DNA of 64,000 nucleotides from Terrimonas sp937888905 (GCA_937888905.1 CALATA010000017.1:1-64000), one strand, 5' to 3'. Counted from the first letter of the stretch, positions 52,201 through 60,126 are shown. Program-made: numbers and translations. Notes: generated by a model from the letters alone, not told the origin.

Positions 52201-54375
52201 GTATACGTCGAGATAGTGCACGATACCAAGGTGCGTACTGGCAAGGAAGGCAATGGCGCCACGCTCGGGTGCCAGTACATATTTCTCCGACAGAGTTTCT
52301 TTTGTTACAAAACGCGCAGGGTTAAAATTATAGAAGTTACCTGCATTACAACCCATCACATTAAATACCGGGTATTTGCCGGCATTGTTATAGTTCATCG
52401 GGTTGTCGAGGTTAAATTCGAGTGTGCTGGAAGAAGAGTGACCGAAGTAAGTCAGCAGACCGATACCCTCCGTAAAAAGATTGGCAATCCGGCTGCTGTT
52501 GAGTTGTTGTACTGCGTCTGCAGATGTCTTCACGAAACTGCTGACATTGCCCGCATAAGCTGTATCGCTGATGATATTGGCATGATTGTTCAATGCGATC
52601 CGCAACAGGTTGCTGGTGTTGAAATCACTAGCCCCTACCACATGGACCACATTTTTCATCCATGATTTATCTGCAATCGTCGGTGAGGTATAACTATACA
52701 GTTGCTCATACTGCTTTACTTTGGTCAGGTACAGCGCTACTTCATCACCATTGATCGCAGACAAGCGCCCGATTGGCGTCAGCGGAATAAAGTTACCCGG
52801 AGCGGCGCTCATCAGGTTATCGGATGCCGGCTGTCCAAACGTAGGTACAAGGTTCAGTTTTTCTATATCCACATGGCTTTCAAACTGGCGGTACTGGTTA
52901 TACATCACTCCTTTACCTACCAGGAATATACTCTTCAGCGGGCGGGTATAGTTGGCGCGAGCCCAGCGGATGAAATTGCGGACACTCAGCGGATGTTTTT
53001 TAATACCAAATGCAAACTGATCCACCAGTTCGTCGATCATGTAAAGATTGGCCACATAACCTCCGCCCTGTGCGGAACGGCGATAGTTCTTGTACTCTTC
53101 CACCGGCTGCGTACCACCTGTGCCGGTGAGTACATTCGGGTGTGTGATGATCAGGAAATCTCCCTGGTTGGCGGGAAGCAGATAGTTAACAAAGTTGCGC
53201 TGCTGAAAACTGGTAATGTTGCGGATGTTGGCTGGCGCTGTATTCATCAGTACCAATTCACGCGCTGTACTGGAGGGTTGCAGGAAGAAACGGATCGTGC
53301 CCGCCACAGCCGTGTTGCCTTCGTAACGGCGGCCGTTGGTGATATCGTACAAAACCGGAATGCCGGTAAAAACAAAATTCGTGATCTCCAGGTAATTGCC
53401 TGAGGGATTGGCCGGAAGGCTGAAATTAAAACTGGTATTGGCGCCGCCGAAATTGAACAGGCGCGGATAGTTTACTTCCATCATGGCGATGTCGAGACGG
53501 TCCGGAAGCGGAGTCGCAGGAGGCAGCACGGGTTCAGTAGCGTTGGTTATCACGAGGCTCGCGCTGTTGCCGCTGATCAGCGAAACAGGAAATGTAGCGG
53601 AAAATTTCTGCGCGCTGAAAAAGTCAATGTGTTGATCGATGACGGTGCTGCCATTCAACTTTAGCACGAGTCTCCGCGGGTTTTCCGCGTTACCGGCCGC
53701 ATTGATCCGCACAGTGCCGTCAGGTGCGCCTGCGCCGGTGTAAACAGCCAGGTTATTGTCGGAAAAAGTAAGTGTGCCGTCACGCGGAATATCGTCTGAT
53801 ACCCAGCCCTCCCCTTCGTCGTAAGAAGAAGAATACGTGTATTCGTGTTCAACGGGGGAAGAATAACCCTGACCAATCTTGCTGCGGTAGTAGATACCAG
53901 TTGTATGCATGAAGAAAGGCTCAGGTGAAACACCGGTTGGAAGATTATTGGCGGCAGGAACGAGACGGAGGTTGTTACCCGCTGTATTCACGGTAAGGAA
54001 GTAAGCAGCCGTATCGGTCTGCAGGCTCCATTTATCCGAAAGCTGAAAATCAGCGTTGCGGTATAACGGATTATCGGCTTTACCGTCGTTCATTTCGCCC
54101 CAGAACTCGATATAATCCGAAGCGCCGAGTGTACCGGTCTGAACAGATGTATACAAAGGGACTTCTTTACCATTGCGCCAGAGTTGAAAATGTGCAACAG
54201 GCGTTGTTTGCAGACCTATGCTGCCGAGCGCAGACTGACTGATCCGGTAAAGACCCGAAGCACCTACTTTGAATTTATAATAGGTTTTGCTATAGTCGAT
54301 CCACTCGTTATTGTATACCTGTGCAGATGCACTGAGGCAGCAGATAAGCAGAAATGGAAGTAAAAATCGTTTCAT
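49261..54375 (-). CDS. porU2: Type IX secretion sortase-like protein PorU2 (C25 peptidase)
   Basis: 1704 aa. Signal peptide (LPFLLICCLSASAQ, cleavage near 19). The gingipain-like C25 domain spans about 400-800 with the His in TYFGHSSSSTLEF (about 645) and Cys in NVMGCNAGNFYNF (about 676). CARDB/Ig-like repeats follow and the C-terminus has an NYPNPFTTST...GVYLYRV segment resembling T9SS C-terminal or FlgD-like domains. PorU removes the C-terminal signal of T9SS cargo and attaches proteins to lipopolysaccharide. This longer variant is called PorU2 in Chitinophagaceae annotation (from memory). Encoded next to a PorV-like gene. Confidence 0.85.
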   Translation of the reverse strand: MKRFLLPFLLICCLSASAQVYNNEWIDYSKTYYKFKVGASGLYRISQSALGSIGLQTTPVAHFQLWRNGKEVPLYTSVQTGTLGASDYIEFWGEMNDGKADNPLYRNADFQLSDKWSLQTDTAAYFLTVNTAGNNLRLVPAANNLPTGVSPEPFFMHTTGIYYRSKIGQGYSSPVEHEYTYSSSYDEGEGWVSDDIPRDGTLTFSDNNLAVYTGAGAPDGTVRINAAGNAENPRRLVLKLNGSTVIDQHIDFFSAQKFSATFPVSLISGNSASLVITNATEPVLPPATPLPDRLDIAMMEVNYPRLFNFGGANTSFNFSLPANPSGNYLEITNFVFTGIPVLYDITNGRRYEGNTAVAGTIRFFLQPSSTARELVLMNTAPANIRNITSFQQRNFVNYLLPANQGDFLIITHPNVLTGTGGTQPVEEYKNYRRSAQGGGYVANLYMIDELVDQFAFGIKKHPLSVRNFIRWARANYTRPLKSIFLVGKGVMYNQYRQFESHVDIEKLNLVPTFGQPASDNLMSAAPGNFIPLTPIGRLSAINGDEVALYLTKVKQYEQLYSYTSPTIADKSWMKNVVHVVGASDFNTSNLLRIALNNHANIISDTAYAGNVSSFVKTSADAVQQLNSSRIANLFTEGIGLLTYFGHSSSSTLEFNLDNPMNYNNAGKYPVFNVMGCNAGNFYNFNPARFVTKETLSEKYVLAPERGAIAFLASTHLGIVHYLDVYNTWNYTAMSTTHYGKTLGEIMDQAIARVLNATPAGDFYARFQVEQFTLHGDPAIRFYSSEKPDYAIEDPLVKVSPSFISVAETHFELNAKYVNLGKSINKKMVVEVKRTYPDLTTEIIKRDTLAFTKYADSVLIDVPIVPTRDKGLNKITVTLDADNNIDELYESNNSITKDVYIYEDEARPIYPYQYSIVNQQNIKFSISSANAFAEMRQYNVEMDTTELFNSPAKVARSVSSTGGLIQFDAPMTFTANRVYYWRVSPTPVTGDPVWNTSSFVYIPGPETGFNQSHYFQHEKSNNYNTHLLNDKRQWVYNTTSNNIFTSNGCWATGAVQETAVSVSVNDNLIGANTCWFSSLVFNVLDSATLAPWINVTLDNTSNGGMGLARFGSLSNSCTPSRKINFEWRYDTPERRKLMMNFMKDSVPDGQYVVVRNFTLSPESFPGFPQAWADEWKADENIYGAGNSLYHYLKNAGLSGIDSFYRARPFILIYKKNDPSFTPRWVVGNGVYDVVTLSTELLGRDDNGALSSPPMGPSKAWKTFEWGGYSMETPSDDSVYAHIIGITRSGQEDTLIRNIPRSQQITDISSIDVADYPYLRMYMHTKDTSHLTPYQLDYWRLYYDPVPEGAIAPNIFFTTKDTVDVGEPFRFGIGFKNVSQTQFDSIKVKLSITDRNNIENIIPIPKQKDLLPNDTIKLEVNVATQSLAGKNILFVNFNPDEDQPEQHVFNNFAFRNLYVRPDSLNPLLDVTFDGTHILNRDIVSSKPDILIKLKDEARWMVLNDTSLLNLHIRYPDGSLRRYYFNNADTVRFTPAGQAPNPDNTATVTVQPWLQQDGEYELIVSGKDRSENAAGNIEYRVAFQVINKPMISNMLNYPNPFTTSTAFVFTLTGSEVPQNLRIQVLTITGKVVREITKDELGTLRIGRNITEFKWDGTDQYGDKLANGVYLYRVITNLNGKSLDKYKSSDDNTDKYFNKGYGKMYLMR

Positions 54376-54405
54376 GAAAAAACGTTTTGTGCTTGTTGTA
54401 CAGAT

Positions 54406-55524
54406 TTAGTTTTTCTTCTTTTTATTCTTGTCTCCCGCCATATCCAGACGAAGCGAAAACACGTGGGTAAACAAGGGATTGGATTGATTGGCCAGGTTCG
54501 TAAATGCATAATCGATGGTTACGCTCTGAATGCGAAAACCTGCACCGGCGCTTGGCTGATAGATCCACACTTTCTTTTGATTGAGCGTATCACCATCGGC
54601 CAGCGCTTTCTGAAAATTGTTGATCCCTGCTCTCAGGAAGAATACATTGTTGAAGTTGCATTCGAGACCGATCTTGGGATCCACACTAACGGGGTCTCCG
54701 ATGATCACGGTGTTACGTTTGCCGTCGAACGTAAGGTCGAAGTTGGTTTCAGCCAGCAGGGTGGCTTTTTTGCTGATCCTGAATTCACGGCCGACACCCA
54801 ACACCAGGCGGGGTGCGGTCATTTCGGTTGACTTCACCGGAATTTCATTGTTGGTGAGGTACAACACTTCTTTTTCTCTTTCGGTAAAGCTGAATGACCA
54901 GGTGTTGAACGTGGACGTGATATCACGGCCCACCACACCGAAGCGCCATTTACCCTGATAGATTTGTAAACCTGCATCGAGACCAAAACCCCAGGCTTTG
55001 GCAAACTTGCCCACGTTGCGGTGGATCACTTTTGCATTCAGCCCGAAGTGTACCTTCTTCTTCTCCGTTTCTTTCAGCTTTTGAGAGAACGAAAGCATGA
55101 AGGCATAGTCTGCAGAAGAAAATGCCTGAATGTTGTTATAGTTGAGCGTACCATCTGGTTCTACCAGGAACAAAGTATTCATGATATCATCTACGGCAAA
55201 ACGCAGTCCTGTGATGCCGATCGTACGCTTATTATTTGCGGAAGGAAATGCCACGCTGACGAAATCATATTTACCGATACCGGCAAAATACTCGGCGTGC
55301 ATAAGATTAACCTGTGGATCGTCTTTGATATTGACCAGCCCGGCGGGGTTCCAGTAACCGGCCGTCCCATCTGCTACACCAGCCACTTGCGCACCGCCCA
55401 TGGAAAGTCCACGCGCACCTGCACCAATGTTGAGAAATTCATTCGAATATTTACGAAACTGAGCCCGGGAAGATAACGACACAAAAACGCAGCACAGGGT
55501 CAGGTATAGACTGAAGCGGTTCAT
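54406..55524 (-). CDS. PorV/PorQ-family outer membrane beta-barrel protein
   Basis: 372 aa. Signal peptide (LYLTLCCVFVSLSSRAQ, cleavage near 22). The mature N-terminus FLNIGAGARGLSMGGAQVA(G) is the family hallmark (FadL-like barrel), with DGTAGYWNPAGL following. PorV carries cargo from the T9SS translocon to PorU. Basic tail GDKNKKKKN. 30 nt upstream of porU2, so one operon. PorV versus PorQ is not settled by sequence reading; the neighbour favours a PorV-like partner. Confidence 0.85.
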   Translation of the reverse strand: MNRFSLYLTLCCVFVSLSSRAQFRKYSNEFLNIGAGARGLSMGGAQVAGVADGTAGYWNPAGLVNIKDDPQVNLMHAEYFAGIGKYDFVSVAFPSANNKRTIGITGLRFAVDDIMNTLFLVEPDGTLNYNNIQAFSSADYAFMLSFSQKLKETEKKKVHFGLNAKVIHRNVGKFAKAWGFGLDAGLQIYQGKWRFGVVGRDITSTFNTWSFSFTEREKEVLYLTNNEIPVKSTEMTAPRLVLGVGREFRISKKATLLAETNFDLTFDGKRNTVIIGDPVSVDPKIGLECNFNNVFFLRAGINNFQKALADGDTLNQKKVWIYQPSAGAGFRIQSVTIDYAFTNLANQSNPLFTHVFSLRLDMAGDKNKKKKN

Positions 55525-55586
55525 TCGGGTAATTTTCAGATAAGCGGTTATTAATTAGACAGTTTATTTGTCCTTAGGGCTGCCTG

Positions 55587-55594
55587 CAAAAGTA
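55587..55594 (-). promoter_or_regulatory. -7 element of the porV-porU2 operon
   Basis: TACTTTTG on the minus strand, 62 nt before the ATG; no TTG at the expected spacing. Confidence 0.45.
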
Positions 55595-55699
55595 ACATTT
55601 ACCTTTGGAATATCATAGCCCTCCTTCCTATTAAGCACGCCCGAAAACGCATATAATGAAAAAAAATTGTCTAATCGGCCGGCCTTGACGGGGATGGCG

Positions 55700-55724
55700 T
55701 ACTTTTGAGGTCAAATTTCGACCT
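55700..55724 (+). promoter_or_regulatory. -7 element and small inverted repeat before tyrS
   Basis: TACTTTTG (55700-55707) followed by AGGTC-N7-GACCT (55708-55724); tyrS ATG at 55731. The TTG upstream is only 12 nt away. No T-box sequence seen. Confidence 0.4.
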
Positions 55725-55730
55725 AACACA

Positions 55731-57008
55731 ATGAATCTCATAGAAGAACTACGCTGGAGAGGCATGATCCAGGATATCATGCCTGGCACGGAGGAACAAC
55801 TGCTGAAAGAAATGACCACGGCCTATATCGGGTTTGACCCCACGGCCGAAAGCCTGCATATCGGCAGCCTCGTTCCTATTTTGCTGCTGGTACACCTGCA
55901 AAAAGCCGGGCACAAACCCCTGGCATTGGTGGGTGGCGCTACGGGTATGATCGGTGACCCCAGCGGCAAAAGCGAAGAACGCAACCTGCTGGACGAGAAC
56001 ACCCTGGCCCGCAATGTGGCCGGCATCCGCTCCCAGCTCGAAAAATTCCTCGACTTTGACAGCAGAAAACCGAATGCCGCCGAACTGGTGAACAACTACG
56101 ACTGGTTCCGCGAAATATCATTCATCGATTTTCTGCGCGATACCGGCAAGCACATCACCGTTAACTACATGATGGCCAAGGATAGTGTGAAAAAACGCTT
56201 TGAAGGCGAAGTGGGCATCAGTTATACGGAATTTGCCTACCAACTCATGCAGGGCTACGATTTCTACTGGCTCTACGAAAACAAAAACTGCAAACTGCAG
56301 ATGGGCGGCAGCGACCAGTGGGGCAATATCACTACCGGCACCGAACTGGTCCGCCGTAAGGCCGGCGGGGAAGCCTTTGCCTTTACCTGTCCCCTGATCC
56401 GCAAAGCCGACGGCACTAAATTCGGTAAAACCGAGTCCGGCAATGTCTGGCTCGATGCTTCCCGCACATCGCCTTATCAATTTTACCAGTTCTGGCTCAA
56501 TGCCAGCGACAGTGACGCAGCTACCTGGCTGCCGATCTTCAGCTTCCTGGACCGACCTACGGTCGAAGAACTGAAAAAACAACATGAAGCGGCACCCGAG
56601 CAACGGCTTCTTCAGAAGAAACTCGCGGAAGAAGTGACGTCTTTTGTACACGGCCGTGAAGAATTTGAAAAAGCAGTAGCCACTACCGAAAGACTCTTCG
56701 TCAATCAAAATGCTCCCGCTGAATCATTAAGTCGCGAAGATCTTGAGTCAATGGAAGGTGTGGTAAAAGCAGCGATCAGCCGCGACGAATTGAAAGCGGG
56801 CATTGATGTAGTGAGTTTCCTGGCAACAACCCATGTTTTTGCCAGCAAGGGCGAAGCGCGCAAACTGGTACAAGGTGGTGGTGTAAGCATCAACCGCCGC
56901 AAAGTGGAAGCCGTTACAGATGTAGTGAAAGAAGAACAGTTGTTACACGACCGCTATATCTTGGTACAAAAAGGAAAAAAGAACTACTACCTCGTTGAAG
57001 CCATTTGA
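55731..57008 (+). CDS. tyrS: Tyrosyl-tRNA synthetase
   Basis: Class I aminoacyl-tRNA synthetase, 425 aa. YIGFDPTAESLHIGSLVPI holds the HIGH-type motif (about 45). GGSDQWGNITTGTEL (about 198) recognises tyrosine, KFGKTESG (about 233) is the KMSKS-type loop. The S4-like domain (about 360-425: ASKGEARKLVQGGGVSINRR) binds tRNA. The TGA stop lies in a 12-bp inverted repeat (57004-57033). Confidence 0.97.
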   Translation: MNLIEELRWRGMIQDIMPGTEEQLLKEMTTAYIGFDPTAESLHIGSLVPILLLVHLQKAGHKPLALVGGATGMIGDPSGKSEERNLLDENTLARNVAGIRSQLEKFLDFDSRKPNAAELVNNYDWFREISFIDFLRDTGKHITVNYMMAKDSVKKRFEGEVGISYTEFAYQLMQGYDFYWLYENKNCKLQMGGSDQWGNITTGTELVRRKAGGEAFAFTCPLIRKADGTKFGKTESGNVWLDASRTSPYQFYQFWLNASDSDAATWLPIFSFLDRPTVEELKKQHEAAPEQRLLQKKLAEEVTSFVHGREEFEKAVATTERLFVNQNAPAESLSREDLESMEGVVKAAISRDELKAGIDVVSFLATTHVFASKGEARKLVQGGGVSINRRKVEAVTDVVKEEQLLHDRYILVQKGKKNYYLVEAI

Positions 57009-57033
57009 TTTTTGTACAAGCACAAAAATCAAA
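57004..57033. repeat. Inverted repeat spanning the tyrS stop
   Basis: TTTGATTTTTGT (57004-57015) and ACAAAAATCAAA (57022-57033), perfect 12-bp stem with 6-nt loop; TGA stop at 57006-57008. Similar in design to the palindrome at 3900. Confidence 0.8.
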
Positions 57034-57187
57034 ATGTGTAAATGTGAAAATCATTCACGATTCACGATTGACAATTCACTTATTAACTTATTCACGCGCA
57101 GGCTTCGAGGGCCGAAGTTTCGGCCTCAGCCAGCGTTCACTTATTGACTTATTGCCTTATTCACTATTGACGATTCACGATTCACGT
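57034..57187. repeat. Heptad-array element E9 with palindromic core
   Basis: GTGTAAAT and GTGAAAAT units (57035-57052), ATTCACG, ATTCACG, ATTGACA, ATTCACT (57053-57080), the core hairpin with GGCCGAAGTTTCGGCC (57107-57128), then CACTTATTGACTTATTGCC and ATTCACT, ATTGACG, ATTCACG, ATTCACG up to 57187. Here flanking arrays are in the same orientation. The right part is inside the coding frame of the next gene. Confidence 0.82.
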
Positions 57188-57932
57188 CTTCTGTATTCTT
57201 CACCCTTTTGCGATAGTTTTTGAAAAGACTGTGCCAGCGGAGTTTCAGCACACCAAGAATCCCTTCCTTCACAATGCCTTTGTTCATTTTGGATACGCCG
57301 TACGTTCGGTCCTGGAAAAGAATAGGCACTTCCTTGATCTTGAAACCAAGTTTCCATGCTGCAAATTTCATTTCAATTTGAAAAGCATAACCTACAAACT
57401 GAATCTGATCGAGATTGATTGTTTCCAGTACTTCACGGCTGTAACACATAAATCCTGCTGTCGGATCTTTCACCGGCATCCAGGTGATGATGCGTGTATA
57501 AATAGAAGCGCCTTTAGATAAAGCAATACGATTGGCAGGCCAGTTGGTAACGCCGCCACCTTTGGTATAACGTGAACCTACTGCCAGGTCGGCGCCTCCA
57601 TTCTTGCAGGCATCATACAGGCGGGGCAGGTCATTGGGATTATGGGAGAAGTCGGCATCCATTTCAAAAATGTAAGCATAGCCGCGTGCGGTGGCCCATT
57701 TAAAACCATGGATATAGGCTGTTCCCAAACCGAGTTTACCTTTCCGTTCTTCGATAAATAATTCACCGGGAAATTGCTGCATCATTTGCTTGACAATAGC
57801 AGCAGTGCCATCAGGCGATCCGTCATCGATCACCAGCACATGAAAATCCTGTTTCAGTCCAAAGATGGCATGAAGAATCCGGGAGATATTATCCCGCTCA
57901 TTATAGGTTGGTATGACGACTAACTTCTCCAA
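57141..57932 (-). CDS. Polyprenol-phosphate mannosyltransferase-like GT2
   Basis: 263 aa DPM1-like enzyme that transfers a sugar from a nucleotide donor to a polyprenyl phosphate. VVIPTYNERDNI at the N-terminus, VIDDGSPDGTA (about 35), FEMDADFSHNP (about 90), VGSRYTKGGGVTNWP (about 117) and ILFQDRTYGVSKMNKG (about 205) are diagnostic. No C-terminal membrane helix, as in DPM1. The start is a TTG (57930-57932); no in-frame ATG exists before the first motif. The last 15 or so residues (VNRESSIVNKAISQ) are translated repeat units, and the TAA stop comes from the repeat. Confidence 0.88.
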   Translation of the reverse strand: MEKLVVIPTYNERDNISRILHAIFGLKQDFHVLVIDDGSPDGTAAIVKQMMQQFPGELFIEERKGKLGLGTAYIHGFKWATARGYAYIFEMDADFSHNPNDLPRLYDACKNGGADLAVGSRYTKGGGVTNWPANRIALSKGASIYTRIITWMPVKDPTAGFMCYSREVLETINLDQIQFVGYAFQIEMKFAAWKLGFKIKEVPILFQDRTYGVSKMNKGIVKEGILGVLKLRWHSLFKNYRKRVKNTEDVNRESSIVNKAISQ

Positions 57933-58007
57933 AAGATATACTGTACGAATTTACAACAACGAAAAAGGTTCCATTGTTAAAAATTGTTCACAAAAAAGCA
58001 AGATCTT

Positions 58008-58775
58008 TTACGCTTTTTTCAGTTTTGTGCGGGTGAAAATTTCGGTAAGTTTCTGCTTGGTATTTTGCGGAAAATCGCCCTTCATCATCCAGTCATAATA
58101 CTGAGGCTCAGCCTTTAGTACTTCTGCTACAGACTTTCCTTTGTATTTACCAAAGTTGAAGATCTCTACCCCATTTTCCATAATGAACCTGCGTGCGAAA
58201 TCCACAATCACTTCTTCGCCGATGGTTTTATTGATGGAATCGAGCGTGGTACCGAGTTCGGGATAGCGCTCGAGTTGTGCAAGCAATATTTCGTATGTAG
58301 CGGCGGCATCCACTTCGGCTCCGTGTGCGCCTTCCAGTGTTTTGTTGCAATAGAAACGATAGGCCGCACTCAGGGTGCGTTGTTCCATTTTATGGAAAAT
58401 ATTCTGCACGTCTACCATGCGGCGTCCTTTCATTTCAAACACCACACCTGCGCGCAGAAATTCTTCGATGAGCAGTGGAATATCAAAACGGTTGGAGTTG
58501 TAACCGGCCAGGTCGCAGCCGTCAAGCATCTGCTTCAGCTCCTGCGCTACCTGCCGGAACGGAGGTGCATCCTTCACCATTTCATCAGTAATCCCGTGAA
58601 TGTCGGTTGACGTAGCGGGGATAGCAATTTCGGGATTGATCAGCTTGCGTTTCTGGATACGGGTGCCGTCGGGAAGTATCTTGACCACGGCAAATTCAAT
58701 GATACGGTCCGTACCGAGATTGACACCGGTTGTTTCCAGGTCAATAACAGCAAGCGGTTTGGTTAGTTGGAGCAT
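58008..58775 (-). CDS. DEDDh 3'-5' exonuclease (DnaQ-like)
   Basis: 255 aa from ATG 58775. Exo I is AVIDLETTGVN (about 9), Exo II AGYNSNRFDIPLL (about 92), Exo III HGAEVDAAATYEI (about 147), the His-type active site of the DnaQ superfamily. The C-terminal 50 residues (FNFGKYKGKSVAEVLKAEPQ, then YYDWMMKGDFP) form a small module also found in RNase T/exonuclease X-like proteins. Role in repair or RNA processing is not decided. Too short to be the polymerase III proofreading subunit fusion of PolC. Confidence 0.87.
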   Translation of the reverse strand: MLQLTKPLAVIDLETTGVNLGTDRIIEFAVVKILPDGTRIQKRKLINPEIAIPATSTDIHGITDEMVKDAPPFRQVAQELKQMLDGCDLAGYNSNRFDIPLLIEEFLRAGVVFEMKGRRMVDVQNIFHKMEQRTLSAAYRFYCNKTLEGAHGAEVDAAATYEILLAQLERYPELGTTLDSINKTIGEEVIVDFARRFIMENGVEIFNFGKYKGKSVAEVLKAEPQYYDWMMKGDFPQNTKQKLTEIFTRTKLKKA

Positions 58776-58882
58776 CAATTTATGGTTTTCAGAACGGGCG
58801 TAAAGGTAAAGAAACTGACCTAGTTAACCACTTTTTTATCATGACAGCCGTTTTTTAACCGAACTTTTAATTAATACGTAGG

Positions 58883-58890
58883 TATATTTG
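58883..58890 (+). promoter_or_regulatory. -7 element of the small lipoprotein gene
   Basis: TATATTTG, 47 nt before the ATG; no TTG at the right spacing. Confidence 0.5.
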
Positions 58891-58937
58891 CATACTATAG
58901 TCTTGTAATCGCACGTTTAACCAGTCAAACACGCATC

Positions 58938-59063
58938 ATGAAAACGAAACTTTTTGCATTGGCCGCCCTGCTGACAGTTGTTATCGCAGCGACGTCCTGC
59001 TACTCTTCCAAAAAAACAGGCTGCCCCGGCAACCCCGGCACCAGCGCCCGTTTCCGTGGCTAA
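58938..59063 (+). CDS. 41-residue small lipoprotein
   Basis: Complete ORF of 41 codons. Signal sequence KTKLFALAALLTVVIAATSC with Cys21 as likely lipid site, and a 20-residue mature peptide with YSSKKTGCPGNPGTSARFRG. One more Cys near residue 29. Function unknown; the mature part is basic and Gly/Ser-rich. Its own promoter-like element lies upstream. It is too short for most gene callers. Confidence 0.62.
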   Translation: MKTKLFALAALLTVVIAATSCYSSKKTGCPGNPGTSARFRG

Positions 59064-59122
59064 CGTTCGTTAGACATTGATATTAATTTATTATTATCAG
59101 TCCATTATTTGACCGGATAAAT

Positions 59123-59130
59123 TATATTTG
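59123..59130 (+). promoter_or_regulatory. his operon promoter (-7 element)
   Basis: TATATTTG ending 7 nt before the leader ATG, so the leader mRNA would have a very short or no 5' UTR. The -33 region has TTA rather than TTG. Confidence 0.5.
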
Positions 59131-59137
59131 CTCCGCA

Positions 59138-59191
59138 ATGTTCAACAATACACATATTCATCATCATTTCTTACACAGCCGTAAGCCGTGA
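59138..59191 (+). CDS. hisL: his operon leader peptide
   Basis: 17-codon ORF plus TGA encoding MFNNTHIHHHFLHSRKP: five His codons (59153-59155, 59159-59167 as three in a row, 59174-59176), far above chance. It lies between a promoter-like element and the terminator hairpin before hisG. Its last codons hold the antiterminator strand, the arrangement needed for ribosome-controlled attenuation. Confidence 0.88.
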   Translation: MFNNTHIHHHFLHSRKP

Positions 59192-59245
59192 GATGTTTTA
59201 TGTTTAATCATACTTGAAGGCTTACCAGTGGTAAGCCTTTTTTAT
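59177..59245 (+). promoter_or_regulatory. his attenuator (antiterminator and terminator)
   Basis: Terminator: perfect 10-bp stem AAGGCTTACC/GGTAAGCCTT (59217-59226 with 59230-59239), loop AGT, six T. Antiterminator: GTAAGCC at 59181-59187 pairs with GGCTTAC (59219-59225), the terminator's 5' arm. A ribosome stalled at the triple His codons leaves 59181-59187 free, so the antiterminator forms; one that reaches the stop covers it, so the terminator forms. A weak hairpin CACAGC/GCCGTG (59174-59190) may add a third state. Confidence 0.85.
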
Positions 59246-59265
59246 TTGACCCGTATATCATTTTT

Positions 59266-60126
59266 ATGGAAAAGAAAATTCGCATCGCTATTCAGAAATC
59301 AGGACGCCTGCACGACGATTCGATGCGGCTGCTCAAAGAATGTGGCATCGACGCCGGTAACAGCCGTAATCAACTACGCGTGGCCGCCACTAATTTTCCC
59401 GCAGAGATATTTTTCCTCCGCGACGACGATATTCCCGAATACGTGCAGGACGGCGTGGCCGATATCGGCTTCGTTGGTGAAAACGTCGTGCTGGAAAAAA
59501 ACAAAAAAGTCAACACCGTCGAAAAACTGGGTTTTGGTAAATGCCGCCTCTCTCTCGCCATTCCGGCCAACAAGCGCATCCGCTCCGCAGAAGACCTCGC
59601 CGGAAAAAAGATCGCCACCAGCTATCCGCATATTCTCTCCGGCTACCTGAAAAAGAAAAAGATCAAAGCCGATATTCACACCATCAGCGGCTCCGTGGAA
59701 ATAGCTCCGCGTATCGGACTCGCCGATGCCATCTGCGATCTCGTGAGTTCGGGCAACACGCTTTTCTCCAATGAACTCACCGAACTTGAAACCATCCTGC
59801 AATCAGAAGCGGTGATCATCAGCAATAACGACCTCTCTCCCGCTTTGCAGAAAATCCTGCATAAATTATTGTTCCGTATTCAGTCCGTCAAACGTTCGCG
59901 CAACAACAAATATGTATTGCTGAATGCACCCAACGAAAAGCTCGACGCTATCTGCGGCCTGCTTCCCGGCATGCGCAGCCCCACGGTATTGCCACTCGCA
60001 GAACCCGGCTGGAGCTCCGTACATTCCGTGATCACCGAAACCGATTTCTGGAATATCATTGAACAGTTGAAACAACAGGGCGCAGAAGGCATCCTGGTTA
60101 TACCGATCGAAAAAATGATCCTCTGA
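59266..60126 (+). CDS. hisG: ATP phosphoribosyltransferase
   Basis: First enzyme of histidine synthesis (PRPP plus ATP), feedback-inhibited by His. 286 aa, the long form with C-terminal ACT-like regulatory domain (about 210-286: VKRSRNNKYVLLNAPNEKLDAI). IRIAIQKSGRLHDDSM at the start, DIGFVGENVV (about 66), ATSYPHI (about 118) and the PRPP loop GSVEIAPRIGLADAICDLVSSG (about 142). hisD starts within the stop (TGATG). Confidence 0.96.
   Translation: MEKKIRIAIQKSGRLHDDSMRLLKECGIDAGNSRNQLRVAATNFPAEIFFLRDDDIPEYVQDGVADIGFVGENVVLEKNKKVNTVEKLGFGKCRLSLAIPANKRIRSAEDLAGKKIATSYPHILSGYLKKKKIKADIHTISGSVEIAPRIGLADAICDLVSSGNTLFSNELTELETILQSEAVIISNNDLSPALQKILHKLLFRIQSVKRSRNNKYVLLNAPNEKLDAICGLLPGMRSPTVLPLAEPGWSSVHSVITETDFWNIIEQLKQQGAEGILVIPIEKMIL

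Noticed and set aside
59064..59265. T-box riboswitch before hisG
   Set aside because: No T-box sequence (TGGnACCGCG type) or long leader; the His-codon ORF plus terminator explains the region better.
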